From positions 49,370 through 113,369 of the forward strand of contig NZ_FNJJ01000002.1 of assembly GCF_900104265.1 (NCBI RefSeq): a stretch of DNA of 64,000 nt. Direction: 5' to 3'. The translations under genes and the position numbers were made by a program. This DNA is from Ectopseudomonas guguanensis. GTDB lineage: Bacteria > Pseudomonadota > Gammaproteobacteria > Pseudomonadales > Pseudomonadaceae. The number at the start of each line of letters is the position of its first letter. Positions within the stretch are counted from its first letter, which is position 1. This document shows, piece after piece, positions 45,620 through 56,517 of this stretch. Under the pieces are notes generated by a model. It was not told the origin of the DNA and made no database searches. It saw only the letters and a list, made by a program, of their open reading frames with translations.

Positions 45620-46078
45620 ATGTTTGCCAAGAATAACCATGGCACAGGCTGGGGCGCTAAAAGCGCTGGCTTTACTCTGATCGAGGTCATGATCGTTGTA
45701 GCGATCATTGGCATCATCGCCGCTATCGGCTACCCCTCCTATCAGGAACACGTGCGGAAAGCCAGGCGTGCCGACGCTCAAACCGCGTTGATGGAGTTGG
45801 CGCAATTCATGGAACGCCACTACACCGCCAATGGTAGATACCTGACGAGTGCCAACGCTGCGCCTACTCTACCTTTCACCGAAGCGCCCAAGGACGGGGC
45901 GAGCAAGTCTTACGACCTGGCCTTCGCCGCGAGCTCGCCCACGGCAAATAGCTACACCCTGCAAGCAACTCCGAAAAATAGTATGGCGGGCGACAAATGC
46001 GGCACGCTGACGCTGACTAACACTGGGGCAAAAGGCCAAGCGACGGGAGCCACCATGGCGGACTGTTGGAGGCGTTAA
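45620..46078 (+). CDS. pilE: Minor type IV pilin PilE
   Basis: 152 aa. Leader ends [41 protein letters not shown], a textbook class III prepilin with Glu5. Short C-terminal disulfide region [10 protein letters not shown]...DC. PilE bridges the tip complex to the major pilin. It begins four bases after the pilY1 stop: there is no pilY2 between them, unlike P. aeruginosa. Ends the operon at a bidirectional terminator. Confidence 0.93.
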   Translation: MFAKNNHGTGWGAKSAGFTLIEVMIVVAIIGIIAAIGYPSYQEHVRKARRADAQTALMELAQFMERHYTANGRYLTSANAAPTLPFTEAPKDGASKSYDLAFAASSPTANSYTLQATPKNSMAGDKCGTLTLTNTGAKGQATGATMADCWRR

Positions 46079-46090
46079 TCCCTAGAATAA

Positions 46091-46118
46091 AAAGGTCGGC
46101 AATCGCCGACCTTTTTAT
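46091..46118. terminator. Bidirectional terminator between pilE and ispH
   Basis: GGTCGGC (46094-46100) and GCCGACC (46105-46111), with an A run on the left and TTTTTATTT on the right. Serves the convergent pilE and ispH transcripts. Confidence 0.92.
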
Positions 46119-46138
46119 TTGTCATCCGCGTCAAGCCG

Positions 46139-47083
46139 CTATAGCGCCTTGACCCTCAACTCCTTCGGCATCGAGAACGTAATGTTTTCCGGCCGACCAT
46201 CCAGCTCCGTCTCCCCTGCCGCCCCCCAGGCGCGCAATTGCTCTACCACCCCACGCACCAGCACCTCAGGCGCAGAGGCACCCGCGGTGATGCCGATACC
46301 GCTCACCCCTTCGAACCACTCGTGCTTGAGGTCTTCGGCGCCGTCGATCAGGTAGGCCGGAGTGCCCATGCGCTCGGCAAGCTCGCGCAGGCGGTTGGAG
46401 TTGGAGCTGTTGGGGCTGCCGACGACCAGCAGCACGTCGCACTCGCTGGCCAGTTGCTTGACCGCATCCTGGCGATTCTGCGTGGCGTAGCAGATGTCGT
46501 CCTTGCGCGGGCCGCCGATGGCCGGGAACTTGCTGCGCAGGGCGTCGATCACCTTGCTGGTGTCGTCCATGGACAGGGTGGTCTGGGTGACGAACGCCAG
46601 GTTCTCGGGGTTGCGCACCTGCAGCTCGGCGACGTCCGCCTCGTCTTCCACCAGGTAGATGGCGCCGCCGTTGCTGGCGTCGTACTGGCCCATGGTGCCT
46701 TCGACTTCCGGGTGGCCTTCGTGGCCGATGAGGATGCACTCACGGCCCTCACGGCTGTAGCGCACCACTTCCATATGCACCTTGGTCACCAGCGGGCAGG
46801 TGGCGTCGAATACCTTGAGGCCACGCCGGGCCGCCTCGTCGCGCACGGCCTTGGACACGCCGTGGGCACTGAAGATGACGATGACGTCGTCCGGCACCTG
46901 ATCCAGCTCTTCGACGAATACCGCGCCGCGGGCACGCAGGTCCTCGACCACGAACTTGTTGTGCACCACTTCATGGCGCACGTAGATCGGCGGGCCGAAG
47001 ACCTCCAGCGCACGGTTGACGATTTCGATGGCGCGATCGACGCCGGCGCAGAAGCCACGGGGATTGGCGAGTTTGATATGCAT
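46139..47083 (-). CDS. ispH: 4-hydroxy-3-methylbut-2-enyl diphosphate reductase IspH
   Basis: 314 aa (316 in E. coli). [4Fe-4S] enzyme of the MEP pathway that makes IPP and DMAPP. Cluster cysteines Cys12 (GFCAGV), Cys96 (ATCPLV) and Cys198 (ICYATQ) are present, along with the conserved [25 protein letters not shown] and [10 protein letters not shown] blocks. ATG 47083 is chosen over a 13-residue extension. Last gene of the ileS-lspA-fkpB-ispH string, after a 138-bp gap. Confidence 0.96.
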   Translation of the reverse strand: MHIKLANPRGFCAGVDRAIEIVNRALEVFGPPIYVRHEVVHNKFVVEDLRARGAVFVEELDQVPDDVIVIFSAHGVSKAVRDEAARRGLKVFDATCPLVTKVHMEVVRYSREGRECILIGHEGHPEVEGTMGQYDASNGGAIYLVEDEADVAELQVRNPENLAFVTQTTLSMDDTSKVIDALRSKFPAIGGPRKDDICYATQNRQDAVKQLASECDVLLVVGSPNSSNSNRLRELAERMGTPAYLIDGAEDLKHEWFEGVSGIGITAGASAPEVLVRGVVEQLRAWGAAGETELDGRPENITFSMPKELRVKAL

Positions 47084-47183
47084 GCTGGCTGTCTCGGTAT
47101 TGATCGGGGATCGAACCATCACTATGGGTCGTTCCCGGAAGATACAGCCTGCTCGGGATAAGCGCAGGCTGCAACAAGAGCTT

Positions 47184-47205
47184 CGCGGCTGAAGCCGCTC
47201 CTACA
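47184..47205. repeat. GCGGCTGAAGCCGC repeat between fkpB and ispH
   Basis: A single 'cttcgcggctgaagccgctcct' palindrome lies in the 138-bp gap. It belongs to the same family as 1797-1837 and may separate expression of ispH from the upstream genes. Confidence 0.6.
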
Positions 47206-47221
47206 AGAGCGGCAGCACGGG

Positions 47222-47659
47222 CTAGAGCGCCTTGACCTCGATGATTTCAACGTCGAACTGCAGCGTCTTGCCGGCCAGCGGATGGTTGAAGTCGATGGTC
47301 ACCTGCTTGTCGTCGAACGCCTTGACCACGCCCGGCAGCTCGGCGTTGGCGGCGTCGTTGAAGATCACCAGCAGGCCTTCGGAAAGCTCCATGCCCTCGA
47401 ACTGGCTGCGCGGCATGATCTGTACGTTCTGTGGATTGGGCTGGCCGAAACCCTGCTCCGGCTGCACCTGCACGCTGCGCTTGTCGCCAGCCTTGAAGCC
47501 GTACAGCGCCTGCTCGAAACCGGGCAGCAGGTTGCCGTCGCCGACCTTGAAGGTCGCCGGTTGCTTGTCGAAGGTGCTGTCGACCACATCGCCGTTTTCC
47601 AGCTTGAGGGCGAAATGCAGGGTCACTTCCCTGTCCGGACCGATGCGTACGTCTGTCAT
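47222..47659 (-). CDS. fkpB: FKBP-type peptidyl-prolyl isomerase FkpB/SlpA
   Basis: 145 aa. FKBP fold with inserted-in-flap chaperone domain: VTLHFALKLENGDVVDSTF, GDGNLLPGFEQALYGFKAGDK, PEQGFGQPNPQNVQIMPRSQF and FNHPLAGKTLQFDVEIIEV. It catalyses proline isomerisation and acts as a folding helper in the cytoplasm. Its ATG overlaps the lspA stop (ATGA). Confidence 0.94.
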   Translation of the reverse strand: MTDVRIGPDREVTLHFALKLENGDVVDSTFDKQPATFKVGDGNLLPGFEQALYGFKAGDKRSVQVQPEQGFGQPNPQNVQIMPRSQFEGMELSEGLLVIFNDAANAELPGVVKAFDDKQVTIDFNHPLAGKTLQFDVEIIEVKAL

Positions 47660-48165
47660 TGCGCAGCCTCCTTCGCGGACTTGTCGCTCTTGAACATATC
47701 CAGCGCCAGCAGGATGGCGCCGATGGTGATGAAGGTGTCGGCCAGGTTGAACGCCGGAAAGAACCAGCGGCTCTGCCAGTGCACCAGAATGAAGTCGACC
47801 ACGTGGCCGAGCACTACGCGGTCATACAGATTGCCCAGCGCGCCGCCCAGGACCATGGCCAGCGCCACGGCCAGCAGGGTCTCGTGACGCTTGAGGCGCT
47901 TGAGCCAGACCACCAGCACGACGCTGACGACGATGGCGATGGCGGCGAAGAACCAGCGCTGCCAGCCGGCGGCATCGGCCAGGAAGCTGAATGCCGCGCC
48001 GGTGTTGTAGGCCAGGGTCCAGTCGAAGTAGCCCGGGATCACTTCGATGCGCTGGTACATGCTCAGCGTGCCCTCGAAGATGTCCTTGGTCACCCGGTCG
48101 ACGACCAGGATCAGCACGCTCAGCAGCAACCAGGGCAGATGCCCGAAACGCGAGGACTCAGGCAT
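47656..48165 (-). CDS. lspA: Lipoprotein signal peptidase LspA
   Basis: 169 aa, four hydrophobic helices. Aspartyl protease that removes signal peptides from diacylglyceryl-modified prolipoproteins (here AlgK, BamD). The catalytic aspartates are Asp124 (HVVDF) and Asp143 (FNLADTFI), the same numbers as in P. aeruginosa. ATG 48165 gives MPESSRFG and overlaps the ileS 3' end by eight bases. Confidence 0.96.
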   Translation of the reverse strand: MPESSRFGHLPWLLLSVLILVVDRVTKDIFEGTLSMYQRIEVIPGYFDWTLAYNTGAAFSFLADAAGWQRWFFAAIAIVVSVVLVVWLKRLKRHETLLAVALAMVLGGALGNLYDRVVLGHVVDFILVHWQSRWFFPAFNLADTFITIGAILLALDMFKSDKSAKEAAQ

Positions 48166-50989
48166 GCTTGCGCACCTCACCTTCGCCTTCGATGTTGCTC
48201 ACGCAACGGCCGCACAGCTCAGGATGCGCGGCATGACTGCCGACATCGGCGCGGAAGTGCCAGCAACGGCCGCACTTGGCGTGGGCAGACTTGAGGATCT
48301 TCAGCTTCAGGCCTTCGACCTCTGTCACCACCGCATCGGCCGGCGCATCGGCCAGCGGCGCGGTCTGCGCCGCCGAGGTGATCAGGGCGAAACGCAGCTC
48401 GTCGCCGAGCTTGGCCAGGTCGGCCTGCTTGGCGTCGTCGCAGAACAGGGTGACCTCGGCCTGCAGGCTGGCGCCGATGGCCTTGGCCGTGCGCAGGTTC
48501 TCCAGCTCCTTGTTGACCGCAGCCTTGACCTCCATCACGCGGTCCCAATAGGCGCGGTCCAGCTCGAAGCCCTCCGGCAGGCGCTGCAGACCGGTGTACC
48601 AGGTATTGAGCATCACCGACTCGTTGCGCTCGCCCGGCAGGAACTGCCAGATTTCCTCGGCGGTGAACGCCAGGATCGGCGCGATCCAGCGCACCAGCGC
48701 CTCGCTGATGTGGAACAGTGCGCTCTGGCAGGAACGACGCGCCACGCTGTCGGCGGCGGTGGTGTACTGGCGGTCCTTGATGATGTCCAGGTAGAAGCCG
48801 CCCAGCTCCTGCACGCAGAAGTTGTGCACCTTGGAGTAGACGTTCCAGAAGCGGTAGTCGGCGTACGCCTCGATGATCTCTTCCTGCAGACGCAGGGCTG
48901 CGTCGACGGCCCAGCGGTCGAGGTCAAGCATCTGCTCGGGCTGCAGCAGGTCCTTGGCCGGATCGAAGCCGTTGAGGTTGGCCAGCATGAAGCGCGCGGT
49001 GTTGCGAATGCGGCGGTAGGCATCGGCGCTGCGCTGCAGGATCACCTTGGACACGGCCATCTCGCCGGAATAGTCGGTGGAGGCGACCCACAGGCGCATG
49101 ATGTCGGCGCCCAGGCTGTCGTTGACCTCCTGCGGCGCAACCACGTTACCCAGCGACTTGGACATCTTGCGGCCGTTCTCATCGACCACGAAGCCGTGGG
49201 TCAACAGCGCCTTGTACGGCGCGTGACCATCGATGGCGCTGCCGGTCAGCAGGGACGAATGGAACCAGCCGCGGTGCTGGTCCGAACCTTCCAGATAAAG
49301 GTCGGCGCGCGGGCCGGTGGTGTGGCCGAGGCCGTGCGAGCCACGCAGCACATGCCAGTGGGTGGTACCGGAGTCGAACCAGACGTCGAGGGTGTCGTTG
49401 ATCTTGTCGTAGTCAGCCGCTTCAGCACCCAGCAGCTCGGCAGCGTCGAGCTTGAACCAGGCTTCGATGCCCTCTTGCTCGACACGCTTGGCGACCTCTT
49501 CCATCAGCTCGACGGTGCGCGGGTGCAGCTCGCCGGTGGCCTTGTGCAGGAAGAACGGGATCGGCACGCCCCAGTTGCGCTGACGCGAGATGCACCAGTC
49601 GGGACGGCCGGCGATCATGCTGTGCAGGCGCGCCTGGCCCCAGGCCGGCACGAACTGGGTCTGCTCGATGGCGGCCAGCGCGCGCTCACGCAGGGGGCCG
49701 CCCTGCTTGGGCTGAGTGTCCATGCCGACGAACCACTGTGCGGTGGCGCGGTAGATCAGCGGGGTCTTGTGGCGCCAGCAATGCATGTAGCTGTGCTGGA
49801 TCGGCTGGTGCTTGAGCAGCGCACCGACTTCGGCCAGCTTCTCGACGATGGCCGGGTTGGCCTTCCAGATGAACTGGCCACCAAAGAACGGCAGGTCCGG
49901 GGTGTAGACGCCATTGCTCTGCACCGGGCTGAGGATGTCGTCGTTGCTCATGCCGTAGGCCTTGCAGGTACGGAAGTCGTCCTCACCGTAGGCCGGCGAC
50001 GAGTGGACGATGCCGGTACCGGCGCCCAGCTCGACGTATTCGGCCAGGTACACCGGCGAGAAACGCTCGTAGAACGGATGACGGAAGCGGATCAGCTCCA
50101 GCGCCGCGCCCGGCGCGGTGGCGATCACCTGGCCCTGCAGGCCGTAGCGCTGCAGGCAGGACTCGACCAGTTCCTCGGCCAGCAGCAGGATGCGCTCGCC
50201 AGTGTCGACCAGGGCGTAGGTGAATTCCGGATGGACGTTGAGCGCCTGGTTGGCCGGGATGGTCCAGGGCGTGGTGGTCCAGATGACGATGGCGGTCGGT
50301 TTGCTCAGCTCGCTAAGGCCGAAGGCGGCGGCCAGCTTGTCTGCGTCTTCGATGGGGAAGGCAACGTCGATGGCATCGGATTTCTTGTCCTGATACTCCA
50401 CCTCGGCCTCGGCCAGCGCCGAGCCACAGTCGAAGCACCAGTTCACCGGCTTCAGGCCCTTGAACACGAAGCCCTGCTTGACCATCTCGGCCAGGGCACG
50501 GATCTCGCCGGCCTCGTTGGCGAAATCCATGGTCTTGTACGGATTGTCCCAGTCGCCCAGCACACCGAGGCGGATGAAGTCGGCCTTCTGCCCTTCGATC
50601 TGCTCGCTGGCGTAGGTGCGGCAGCGCTCGCGGGTCAGGTCCGCCGGCTGGTTCTTGCCGAAGGTGGTTTCGACCTTGTGCTCGATCGGCAGGCCGTGGC
50701 AGTCCCAGCCCGGCACGTAGGGCGCGTCGAAGCCGGCCAGAGTCTTGGAGCGGGTGATGATGTCCTTGAGGATCTTGTTCACCGCATGACCGATGTGGAT
50801 GCTGCCGTTGGCATAGGGCGGGCCGTCGTGCAGGACGAACTTCGGCCGACCTTCGCCAATCTTGCGCAGCTTGCTATACAGGCCAATCTCGTTCCAGCGC
50901 TGCAGGGTCTGCGGCTCGCGTTGCGGCAGGCCGGCCTTCATCGGGAACTGGGTATCGGGCAGGTTCAGCGTAGCTTTGTAGTCGGTCAT
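48158..50989 (-). CDS. ileS: Isoleucyl-tRNA synthetase IleS
   Basis: 943 aa (938 in E. coli). Class I synthetase: HIGH at 65-68, KMSKS at 608-612, a CP1 editing domain between them, and a C-terminal zinc finger with two CGRC pairs ([17 protein letters not shown]). This is the bacterial (mupirocin-sensitive type) IleS. ATG 50989 overlaps the ribF stop (ATGA). Confidence 0.97.
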   Translation of the reverse strand: MTDYKATLNLPDTQFPMKAGLPQREPQTLQRWNEIGLYSKLRKIGEGRPKFVLHDGPPYANGSIHIGHAVNKILKDIITRSKTLAGFDAPYVPGWDCHGLPIEHKVETTFGKNQPADLTRERCRTYASEQIEGQKADFIRLGVLGDWDNPYKTMDFANEAGEIRALAEMVKQGFVFKGLKPVNWCFDCGSALAEAEVEYQDKKSDAIDVAFPIEDADKLAAAFGLSELSKPTAIVIWTTTPWTIPANQALNVHPEFTYALVDTGERILLLAEELVESCLQRYGLQGQVIATAPGAALELIRFRHPFYERFSPVYLAEYVELGAGTGIVHSSPAYGEDDFRTCKAYGMSNDDILSPVQSNGVYTPDLPFFGGQFIWKANPAIVEKLAEVGALLKHQPIQHSYMHCWRHKTPLIYRATAQWFVGMDTQPKQGGPLRERALAAIEQTQFVPAWGQARLHSMIAGRPDWCISRQRNWGVPIPFFLHKATGELHPRTVELMEEVAKRVEQEGIEAWFKLDAAELLGAEAADYDKINDTLDVWFDSGTTHWHVLRGSHGLGHTTGPRADLYLEGSDQHRGWFHSSLLTGSAIDGHAPYKALLTHGFVVDENGRKMSKSLGNVVAPQEVNDSLGADIMRLWVASTDYSGEMAVSKVILQRSADAYRRIRNTARFMLANLNGFDPAKDLLQPEQMLDLDRWAVDAALRLQEEIIEAYADYRFWNVYSKVHNFCVQELGGFYLDIIKDRQYTTAADSVARRSCQSALFHISEALVRWIAPILAFTAEEIWQFLPGERNESVMLNTWYTGLQRLPEGFELDRAYWDRVMEVKAAVNKELENLRTAKAIGASLQAEVTLFCDDAKQADLAKLGDELRFALITSAAQTAPLADAPADAVVTEVEGLKLKILKSAHAKCGRCWHFRADVGSHAAHPELCGRCVSNIEGEGEVRKHA

Positions 50990-51936
50990 TTCGGGCTCTT
51001 CATCAGCGGGTGGCTCTGCCAATATTCACGGGCAGCGGCGATATCAGCGGCAATCGCCGCCTTCAAGGCCTCCAGCGAGGCGAAACGCTGCTCATCACGC
51101 AGCTTGTGGTGGAAAGCCACCGAGAGGCGCCGGCCATACAGATCGCCGGCAAAATCCAGAAGGTGCACTTCCAGATGGGCGCGGCCGTCACCGGCAACGC
51201 TGGGGCGCACGCCGATATTGGCGACGCCCGGTTGAATCACGCCATCGATTTCGCAGCTCACCAGATAGACCCCGGTCAGCGGCACCTTGCGCCGCTTGAG
51301 CTGGATGTTGGCAGTGGGTGCATCGAGCTGGCGGCCGAGCTTCTGCCCATGCAATACGCGCCCGGCGATGCGAAACGGCCGGCCGAGCAAGGCTTCGGCC
51401 AGTTCGAAATCGCCATCGGCCAGCGCCTGGCGCACGCGCGTGCTGCTGACCCGGCCGCCGAGCACTTCGACTGTGGTCGAGGCATCGACGCTGAAGCCGT
51501 GACGCAAGCCTGCGGCCTTGAGGAATTCGAAATCCCCGGCACGGTCGCAGCCGAAGCGAAAATCGTCGCCAATCTCCAGATCCTTCACGCCCAGGCCGTC
51601 GACCAGCACACGCTGGACGAACTCGGCGGCCGACAACTCGCGCAGGCGGCGGTTGAAGGCCAGGCACAGCACCAGGTCGACGCCTTCGGCGGCCAGCAGG
51701 GCGAGCTTGTCACGCAGACGGGTCAGACGCGCCGGCGCAGTGTCCGGGCCGAAGAACTCACGCGGCTGCGGCTCGAAGATCACCACGCAGCTGGGCACGG
51801 CCAATTCCGCGGCACGCTCGCGCAGGCGCGCCAGGATGGCCTGGTGCCCACGGTGAACGCCGTCGAAATTACCGATGGTGACCACACAGCCCCGCGCCTG
51901 GGGCTGCAGGTTATGAAGACCTCGAACCAGCTGCAT
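50986..51936 (-). CDS. ribF: Bifunctional riboflavin kinase / FMN adenylyltransferase RibF
   Basis: 316 aa. N-terminal FAD synthetase domain starts [16 protein letters not shown] (nucleotidyltransferase GxHxGH-type motif) with [13 protein letters not shown]. The C-terminal flavokinase domain has [15 protein letters not shown] and [11 protein letters not shown]. Makes FMN and FAD for enzymes such as TrxB. ATG 51936 is preferred to a longer frame reaching 51975. Confidence 0.96.
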   Translation of the reverse strand: MQLVRGLHNLQPQARGCVVTIGNFDGVHRGHQAILARLRERAAELAVPSCVVIFEPQPREFFGPDTAPARLTRLRDKLALLAAEGVDLVLCLAFNRRLRELSAAEFVQRVLVDGLGVKDLEIGDDFRFGCDRAGDFEFLKAAGLRHGFSVDASTTVEVLGGRVSSTRVRQALADGDFELAEALLGRPFRIAGRVLHGQKLGRQLDAPTANIQLKRRKVPLTGVYLVSCEIDGVIQPGVANIGVRPSVAGDGRAHLEVHLLDFAGDLYGRRLSVAFHHKLRDEQRFASLEALKAAIAADIAAAREYWQSHPLMKSPK

Positions 51937-52014
51937 AGCACGCTTCTTGTTCACAAAGTGGCCGATTATACGCACAGCAGGCCATGCACAACAGGCATCG
52001 CGAAGCCGGGAGTC

Positions 52015-52075
52015 GTAGGGTACGCCGTGCGCACCGGTCCCGCCGCGAGCTGCTGGTGCGCACGGCGCACCCTAC
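52015..52075. repeat. REPIN-like doublet with 21-bp arms between murJ and ribF
   Basis: GTAGGGTACGCCGTGCGCAC-type left arm (52015-52035) and its reverse complement (52055-52075) differ at one position, with a 19-nt spacer. It is the cleanest single member of the family seen at 1-360. Confidence 0.85.
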
Positions 52076-52080
52076 AACAG

Positions 52081-53622
52081 CTATAGCGCCCTGCGCGCGA
52101 AGTCGCGCAGACGAAACCCCAACAGCAGCAGCGTGCCGAAGTAGACCAGCACGCCGGCAAGTACCAGCGCGCCCAGGCGCAGCAGACGCAGCGGCATTTC
52201 GCCCTCGGCCCAGGCCGGCATTATCTGCAGCAGCCCCAGCAGCACCGCCACCATCACTGCCACCGCCACCGCCAGCTTGAACAGGAACAGCCCCCAGCCC
52301 GGCAGCGGCTGGAAGATATCGGCGCGGCGCAGTTGCCAGTACAGCAGGCCGGCGTTCAGGCAGGCCGCCAGGCTGATCGCCAGCGCCAGGCCGACGTGCG
52401 CCATCTCCAGACCGAAGACGAACAGCGCGTTCATCGCCTGGGTCGCCAGCAGGCTGATCACCGCGATGCGTACCGGCGTCTTGATGTTCTGCTGCGCGTA
52501 GAAACCCGGCGCGAGAATCTTCACCAGGATCAGCGCCAGCAGGCCGACCGCGTAGGCCATCAGCGCCTGCTGGGTCATCAGCGAGTCGTTAGCGGTGAAC
52601 TTGCCGTACTGGAACAGCGACACCACCAGCGGCTCGGCGAGAATCGCCAGCGCCAGGGTGCAGGGCAGCACCAGCAGGAAGCACAGACGCAGCCCCCAGT
52701 CGAGCAGGCGGCGGTACTCGTCGCGGTTCTTGCTCGCGTAGGTCTTGGAAAGCGCCGGCAGCAGGATGGTACCCAACGCCACACCCAACACGCCGGAGGG
52801 CAGCTCCATCAGGCGGTCGGCGTAGTACATCCAGGACACCGAGCCGGCCACCAGGAACGAGGCGAATACGGTGTTGATGATCAAGGAAATCTGGCTGACC
52901 GACACGCCGAAGATCGCCGGCCCCATCTGCTTGAGCACGCGCCAGACGCCCAGGTCGCCGAAACTCAGGCGCGGCAGCACCAGCATGCCGATCTTCTTCA
53001 GGTGCGGCAGTTGCCAGAGCAACTGCGCCAGCCCACCAACCAGCACGGCCCAGCCCAGCGCCATGATCGGCGGGTCGAAATAGGGCGTCAGAAACAGCGC
53101 GAAGACGATCATGCTGACGTTGAGCAGGGTCGGCACGAAGGCCGGCACCGAGAAGCGGTTCCAGGTATTGAGAATGGCCCCAGCCAGCGACGACAGGGAA
53201 ATCAGCAATATATAAGGGAAGGTCACCCGCAGCAGATCGACGGTCAGATCGAAACGCTCGGCCTCATCGGCGAACCCCGGCGCGGTGGCCCAGACGATCC
53301 AGGGCGCGGCGAGCACGCCGATGGCCGTGACCAGCGCCAGCACCAGGGTCAGCAAACCGGACACGTAGGCGATGAAGGTGCGCGTGGCCTCCTCGCCCTG
53401 CTGCATCTTGTACTCGGCCAGAATCGGCACGAAGGCCTGGGAGAAGGCGCCCTCGGCGAAGATCCGGCGCAGCAGGTTGGGCAGCTTGAACGCCACCACG
53501 AAGGCATCCGATGCCACCCCCGCACCGAAGGTACGGGCGATGATGGTGTCGCGCACGAACCCCAACACGCGCGACACCATGGTCAGAGAGCTGACGGCAG
53601 CCAGGGATTTGAGCAGATTCAT
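52081..53622 (-). CDS. murJ: Lipid II flippase MurJ
   Basis: 513 aa MOP-superfamily transporter with about 14 hydrophobic helices; it flips lipid II across the inner membrane for peptidoglycan synthesis. ATG 53622 gives [35 protein letters not shown], the conserved N-terminus. Blocks such as [22 protein letters not shown] and [28 protein letters not shown] are diagnostic. The upstream in-frame extension crosses the rpsT promoter and is rejected. Confidence 0.96.
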   Translation of the reverse strand: MNLLKSLAAVSSLTMVSRVLGFVRDTIIARTFGAGVASDAFVVAFKLPNLLRRIFAEGAFSQAFVPILAEYKMQQGEEATRTFIAYVSGLLTLVLALVTAIGVLAAPWIVWATAPGFADEAERFDLTVDLLRVTFPYILLISLSSLAGAILNTWNRFSVPAFVPTLLNVSMIVFALFLTPYFDPPIMALGWAVLVGGLAQLLWQLPHLKKIGMLVLPRLSFGDLGVWRVLKQMGPAIFGVSVSQISLIINTVFASFLVAGSVSWMYYADRLMELPSGVLGVALGTILLPALSKTYASKNRDEYRRLLDWGLRLCFLLVLPCTLALAILAEPLVVSLFQYGKFTANDSLMTQQALMAYAVGLLALILVKILAPGFYAQQNIKTPVRIAVISLLATQAMNALFVFGLEMAHVGLALAISLAACLNAGLLYWQLRRADIFQPLPGWGLFLFKLAVAVAVMVAVLLGLLQIMPAWAEGEMPLRLLRLGALVLAGVLVYFGTLLLLGFRLRDFARRAL

Positions 53623-53737
53623 GGGGTGTTTCGGCTTCCATAAAGAGGTGCAGTAGCGGACAATCCGCCGCCCAACGAAGGCGACGAGTGTAGCGAGCCA
53701 CCACTGGTCAGGCCAGCACAGGAAAGCGTCATCAGAC

Positions 53738-53766
53738 TTGACAGCAGGCAGATGGATCGGCATGAT
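53738..53766 (+). promoter_or_regulatory. Sigma-70 promoter of rpsT
   Basis: TTGACA (53738-53743), 17 bp, CATGAT (53761-53766). This near-consensus pair lies 48 bp upstream of the rpsT start and is the best vegetative promoter in the window. Confidence 0.75.
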
Positions 53767-53813
53767 TCGCGGCCTTATTTGTCGTAACCCCCCAGTTTTC
53801 GAGGAGCTTGACG

Positions 53814-54092
53814 GTGGCCAACTCACCTTCTGCCAAAAAACGCGCCAAACAGGCTGAGAAGCGCCGTAGCCATAACGCCAGCCTGCGCTCGATGGTTCGT
53901 ACCTACATCAAGAACGTGGTCAAGGCTATTGCTGCCAAGGATCTCGAGCTTGCCAAGACCGCTTACACTGCAGCCGTTCCGGTCATCGACCGCATGGCTG
54001 ACAAAGGCATCATCCACAAGAACAAAGCCGCTCGTCACAAGAGCCGCCTGAACGCGCACATCAAGGCGCTGGGCGAAGCTGCTGCCGCCTAA
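53814..54092 (+). CDS. rpsT: 30S ribosomal protein S20
   Basis: 92 aa. GTG start at 53814 with GAGGAG seven bases upstream gives [39 protein letters not shown]; the TTG at 53808 is too close to the ribosome binding site. Lys/Arg-rich three-helix bundle that binds 16S rRNA. It is divergent from murJ, as in P. aeruginosa. Confidence 0.97.
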   Translation: MANSPSAKKRAKQAEKRRSHNASLRSMVRTYIKNVVKAIAAKDLELAKTAYTAAVPVIDRMADKGIIHKNKAARHKSRLNAHIKALGEAAAA

Positions 54093-54110
54093 TCGCGACA
54101 GGTTCTTGAA

Positions 54111-54137
54111 AAAACCGGCCCTGGAGGCCGGTTTTTT
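54111..54137 (+). terminator. Intrinsic terminator of rpsT
   Basis: AAAACCGGCC / GGCCGGTTTT stem (54111-54135) followed by TTATT. A second, AT-rich hairpin AAAAATGG/CCATTTTT is at 54167-54189. Confidence 0.92.
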
Positions 54138-54226
54138 ATTGTCCCGAGCCCAGGTCCGCAGATCATAAAAATGGTCGGGCGCCATTTTTTACGGCCCGCA
54201 GGTAACCACCACGGACGGCAGGCCAT

Positions 54227-54262
54227 AAAAAATGCCCGCCTCCTCAACGGAGTGCGGGCATT
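54227..54262 (-). terminator. Terminator of the PA4642-like gene
   Basis: AATGCCCGC (54231-54239) / GCGGGCATT (54254-54262). On the minus strand it is followed by TTTTTTATGG (complement of 54223-54232). The stem ends 18 bp after the stop codon. Confidence 0.85.
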
Positions 54263-54279
54263 TCTGCCGCCTGCGAGAG

Positions 54280-54567
54280 TCAGCCGCGAGCGGCCTTGAT
54301 CACCTCAATGTACGGCTCTGCATTGCGCTGATCCTGAATCAGCGCGACGAAATCGTTGCCCTGGGCATCGGTGGCGGAGAGGTCGTAGCCCTCGGCGACG
54401 AAGAAGCCCACGAAACGCTCGAAATCATCGATACGCAGACCGCGGTAAGCCTTGATCAGCTTGTGCAGCGAAGGCGGCGTGGCGTCCGCCGGCTCCACCG
54501 CAAGGAACAGCTTGATCGAGTCATCGCTGATTTCTTCGCCAATCACCTGCTTCTTGTCTTTACGCAT
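54280..54567 (-). CDS. PA4642-family small conserved protein
   Basis: 95 aa, acidic, soluble. Sequence MRKDKKQVIGEEISDDSIKLFL ... SLHKLIKAYRGLRIDDFERFVGFFVAEGYDLSATDAQGNDF resembles the Pseudomonas family named after PA4642. No catalytic motif or membrane segment. Function unknown; it has its own terminator and stands between rpsT and a SulP transporter. Confidence 0.8.
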   Translation of the reverse strand: MRKDKKQVIGEEISDDSIKLFLAVEPADATPPSLHKLIKAYRGLRIDDFERFVGFFVAEGYDLSATDAQGNDFVALIQDQRNAEPYIEVIKAARG

Positions 54568-54739
54568 CGCCCGCTCCCGCCAGCATTACAGAGGGCCGAC
54601 AGTGTACCGCCGCGCCGCGCGCGGCTCAACGCGCAGCCGCGCAGGCTAACACGCGAACAATCGACACGACAGCCGACCTAGGTCATGCCGCAGCCCATGG
54701 TGGTGCTCCTATAATGCGCCAAGCCATTAGGGAGCCAGC

Positions 54740-56458
54740 ATGTCACGTCCATCGTTACCGCTGTTCGCCGCCTGGCGCCAGACGCTGCGCGCCGGTTATT
54801 CGTGGAAGGCCCTGCGCGGAGACCTGAGCGCCGGCCTGACGGTGGGCATCATCGCCATTCCGCTGGCCATGGCACTGGCCATCGCCGTGGGCGTTGCGCC
54901 GCAGCACGGGCTCTACACCGTGCTGATCGCCGCACCGCTGATCGCCCTGTGCGGCGGCTCGCGCTTCAACATCTCCGGCCCCACCGCAGCCTTCGTGGTG
55001 ATTCTGCTGCCGATCACCCAGCAGTACGGACTCGGCGGCCTGCTGCTGTGCACGCTGATGGCCGGGTTGATCCTGATCAGCCTGGGCCTGCTGCGCGCCG
55101 GCCGTCTGATCGAATTCGTGCCCTATCCGGTGACCCTGGGCTTTACCGCCGGCATCGGCATCGTCATCGCCATTCTGCAGATTAAGGATCTGTTCGGCCT
55201 GCACCTGGCTGGCGCGCCGCAACATCTGCTGGAGCAGGTGAATCTTCTGGTGCGCGCCCTGCCCGGCCTGCAACCCGGCGACACACTGGTTGGCCTCGCC
55301 TGCCTGACAACATTGCTGATCTGGCCGCGCCTGATGCCAAAGATCCCTGCGCATCTGGTAGCCCTGGCGGTTGGCGCGCTGCTCGCGCTCGCTCTGGAAC
55401 GCCTGGGGCTGCCGGTGGCGACACTGGGCGAGCGCTTCAGCTATCAGCTCGACGGTATCGATCAACCCGGCATTCCGCCTTTCCTGCCGGACCTCGCGCT
55501 ACCCTGGAGCCTGCCAGGTCCTGACGGCCAGCCGCTGGTATTGTCCTTCGAGCTGATTCGCCAACTGCTCGCCCCTGCATTCGCCATCGCCATGCTCGGC
55601 GCCATCGAGTCACTACTGTGCGCCGTGGTGGCCGATGGCATGACCGGCAGCAAGCACGATCCCAACGCCGAACTGATCGGCCAAGGACTGGGCAATCTGG
55701 CCGCGCCCTTCTTCGGCGGCATCACCGCCACCGCCGCCATCGCCCGTACGGCCGCCAACGTGCGCGCCGGTGCGTTTTCGCCAGTGGCGGCTCTGGTTCA
55801 TGCCGGGGTGGTACTGGCGGCCATCCTGTTGCTCGCGCCGCTGTTCAGCTACCTGCCGATGGCGGCTCTGGCCGCGCTGCTGTTGATGGTGGCGTGGAAC
55901 ATGAGCGAACCCCACCATGTTGCCCACACCCTGCGCATCGCCCCACGCAGCGATGTGCTGGTGTTGCTGACCTGTCTGGTGCTGACGGTGCTGTTCGACA
56001 TGGTGCTGGCCGTTGGCGTCGGCCTGCTGCTGGCTGCCGGCCTGTTCATCAAGCGCATGAGCGAGCTGACCGATACGGCCGCCCTGAACCGCCAGCAGCG
56101 AGAAGCACTGCAAGACCTGCCCGAGCACGTACTGGCCTACGCCATTCGCGGCCCGCTGTTCTTCGGCGCGGCAGAGAAGGCGCTGAGCGTGCTGCGCCGC
56201 TTCACGCCCGGCGTGAAAGTGGTGGTGGTCGATATCAGCGCCGTGCCGCTGCTGGACATGACCGCCCTGGCGGCGCTGGACAACGTGCTGCGCGACTATC
56301 GCCAGCAGGGTGTGGCACTGATTCTCAGCGGCCCCACCGCCCAGGTCCGCCTGCAACTGCGGCGTGCCGGCGTACAGCGCCGCGAGGGCGAGCTGGCGTA
56401 CGTGCGGGACCTGCCGCAAGCGCGGGAAAAGGCACTGCGCTGGTTGGGAGAGGCCTGA
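54740..56458 (+). CDS. SulP family anion transporter (DauA-like)
   Basis: 572 aa. N-terminal membrane domain with 10-14 helices starts DLSAGLTVGIIAIPLAMALAIAVGVAPQHGLYT, and has the NISGPTAAF signature and GNLAAPFFGGITATAAIARTAANVRAGA. A C-terminal STAS domain (about 440-565) contains VVVVDISAVPLLDMTALAALDNV. Related to E. coli DauA, a C4-dicarboxylate transporter; sulfate or bicarbonate transport is the alternative. Monocistronic. The ATG at 54740 has GGGAG upstream. Confidence 0.88.
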   Translation: MSRPSLPLFAAWRQTLRAGYSWKALRGDLSAGLTVGIIAIPLAMALAIAVGVAPQHGLYTVLIAAPLIALCGGSRFNISGPTAAFVVILLPITQQYGLGGLLLCTLMAGLILISLGLLRAGRLIEFVPYPVTLGFTAGIGIVIAILQIKDLFGLHLAGAPQHLLEQVNLLVRALPGLQPGDTLVGLACLTTLLIWPRLMPKIPAHLVALAVGALLALALERLGLPVATLGERFSYQLDGIDQPGIPPFLPDLALPWSLPGPDGQPLVLSFELIRQLLAPAFAIAMLGAIESLLCAVVADGMTGSKHDPNAELIGQGLGNLAAPFFGGITATAAIARTAANVRAGAFSPVAALVHAGVVLAAILLLAPLFSYLPMAALAALLLMVAWNMSEPHHVAHTLRIAPRSDVLVLLTCLVLTVLFDMVLAVGVGLLLAAGLFIKRMSELTDTAALNRQQREALQDLPEHVLAYAIRGPLFFGAAEKALSVLRRFTPGVKVVVVDISAVPLLDMTALAALDNVLRDYRQQGVALILSGPTAQVRLQLRRAGVQRREGELAYVRDLPQAREKALRWLGEA

Positions 56459-56517
56459 GACCGTCGTTTCATCCGGCTACACGTCAGGCGTCGATTGCTG
56501 GACAGGCGCGGGCATGC

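Noticed and set aside
48047..51235. 1062-codon plus-strand open frame opposite ileS
   Set aside because: It is antisense to the complete, motif-rich ileS and has shadow-type composition (Leu/Gly/Val/Gln/Asp-rich, no domains).
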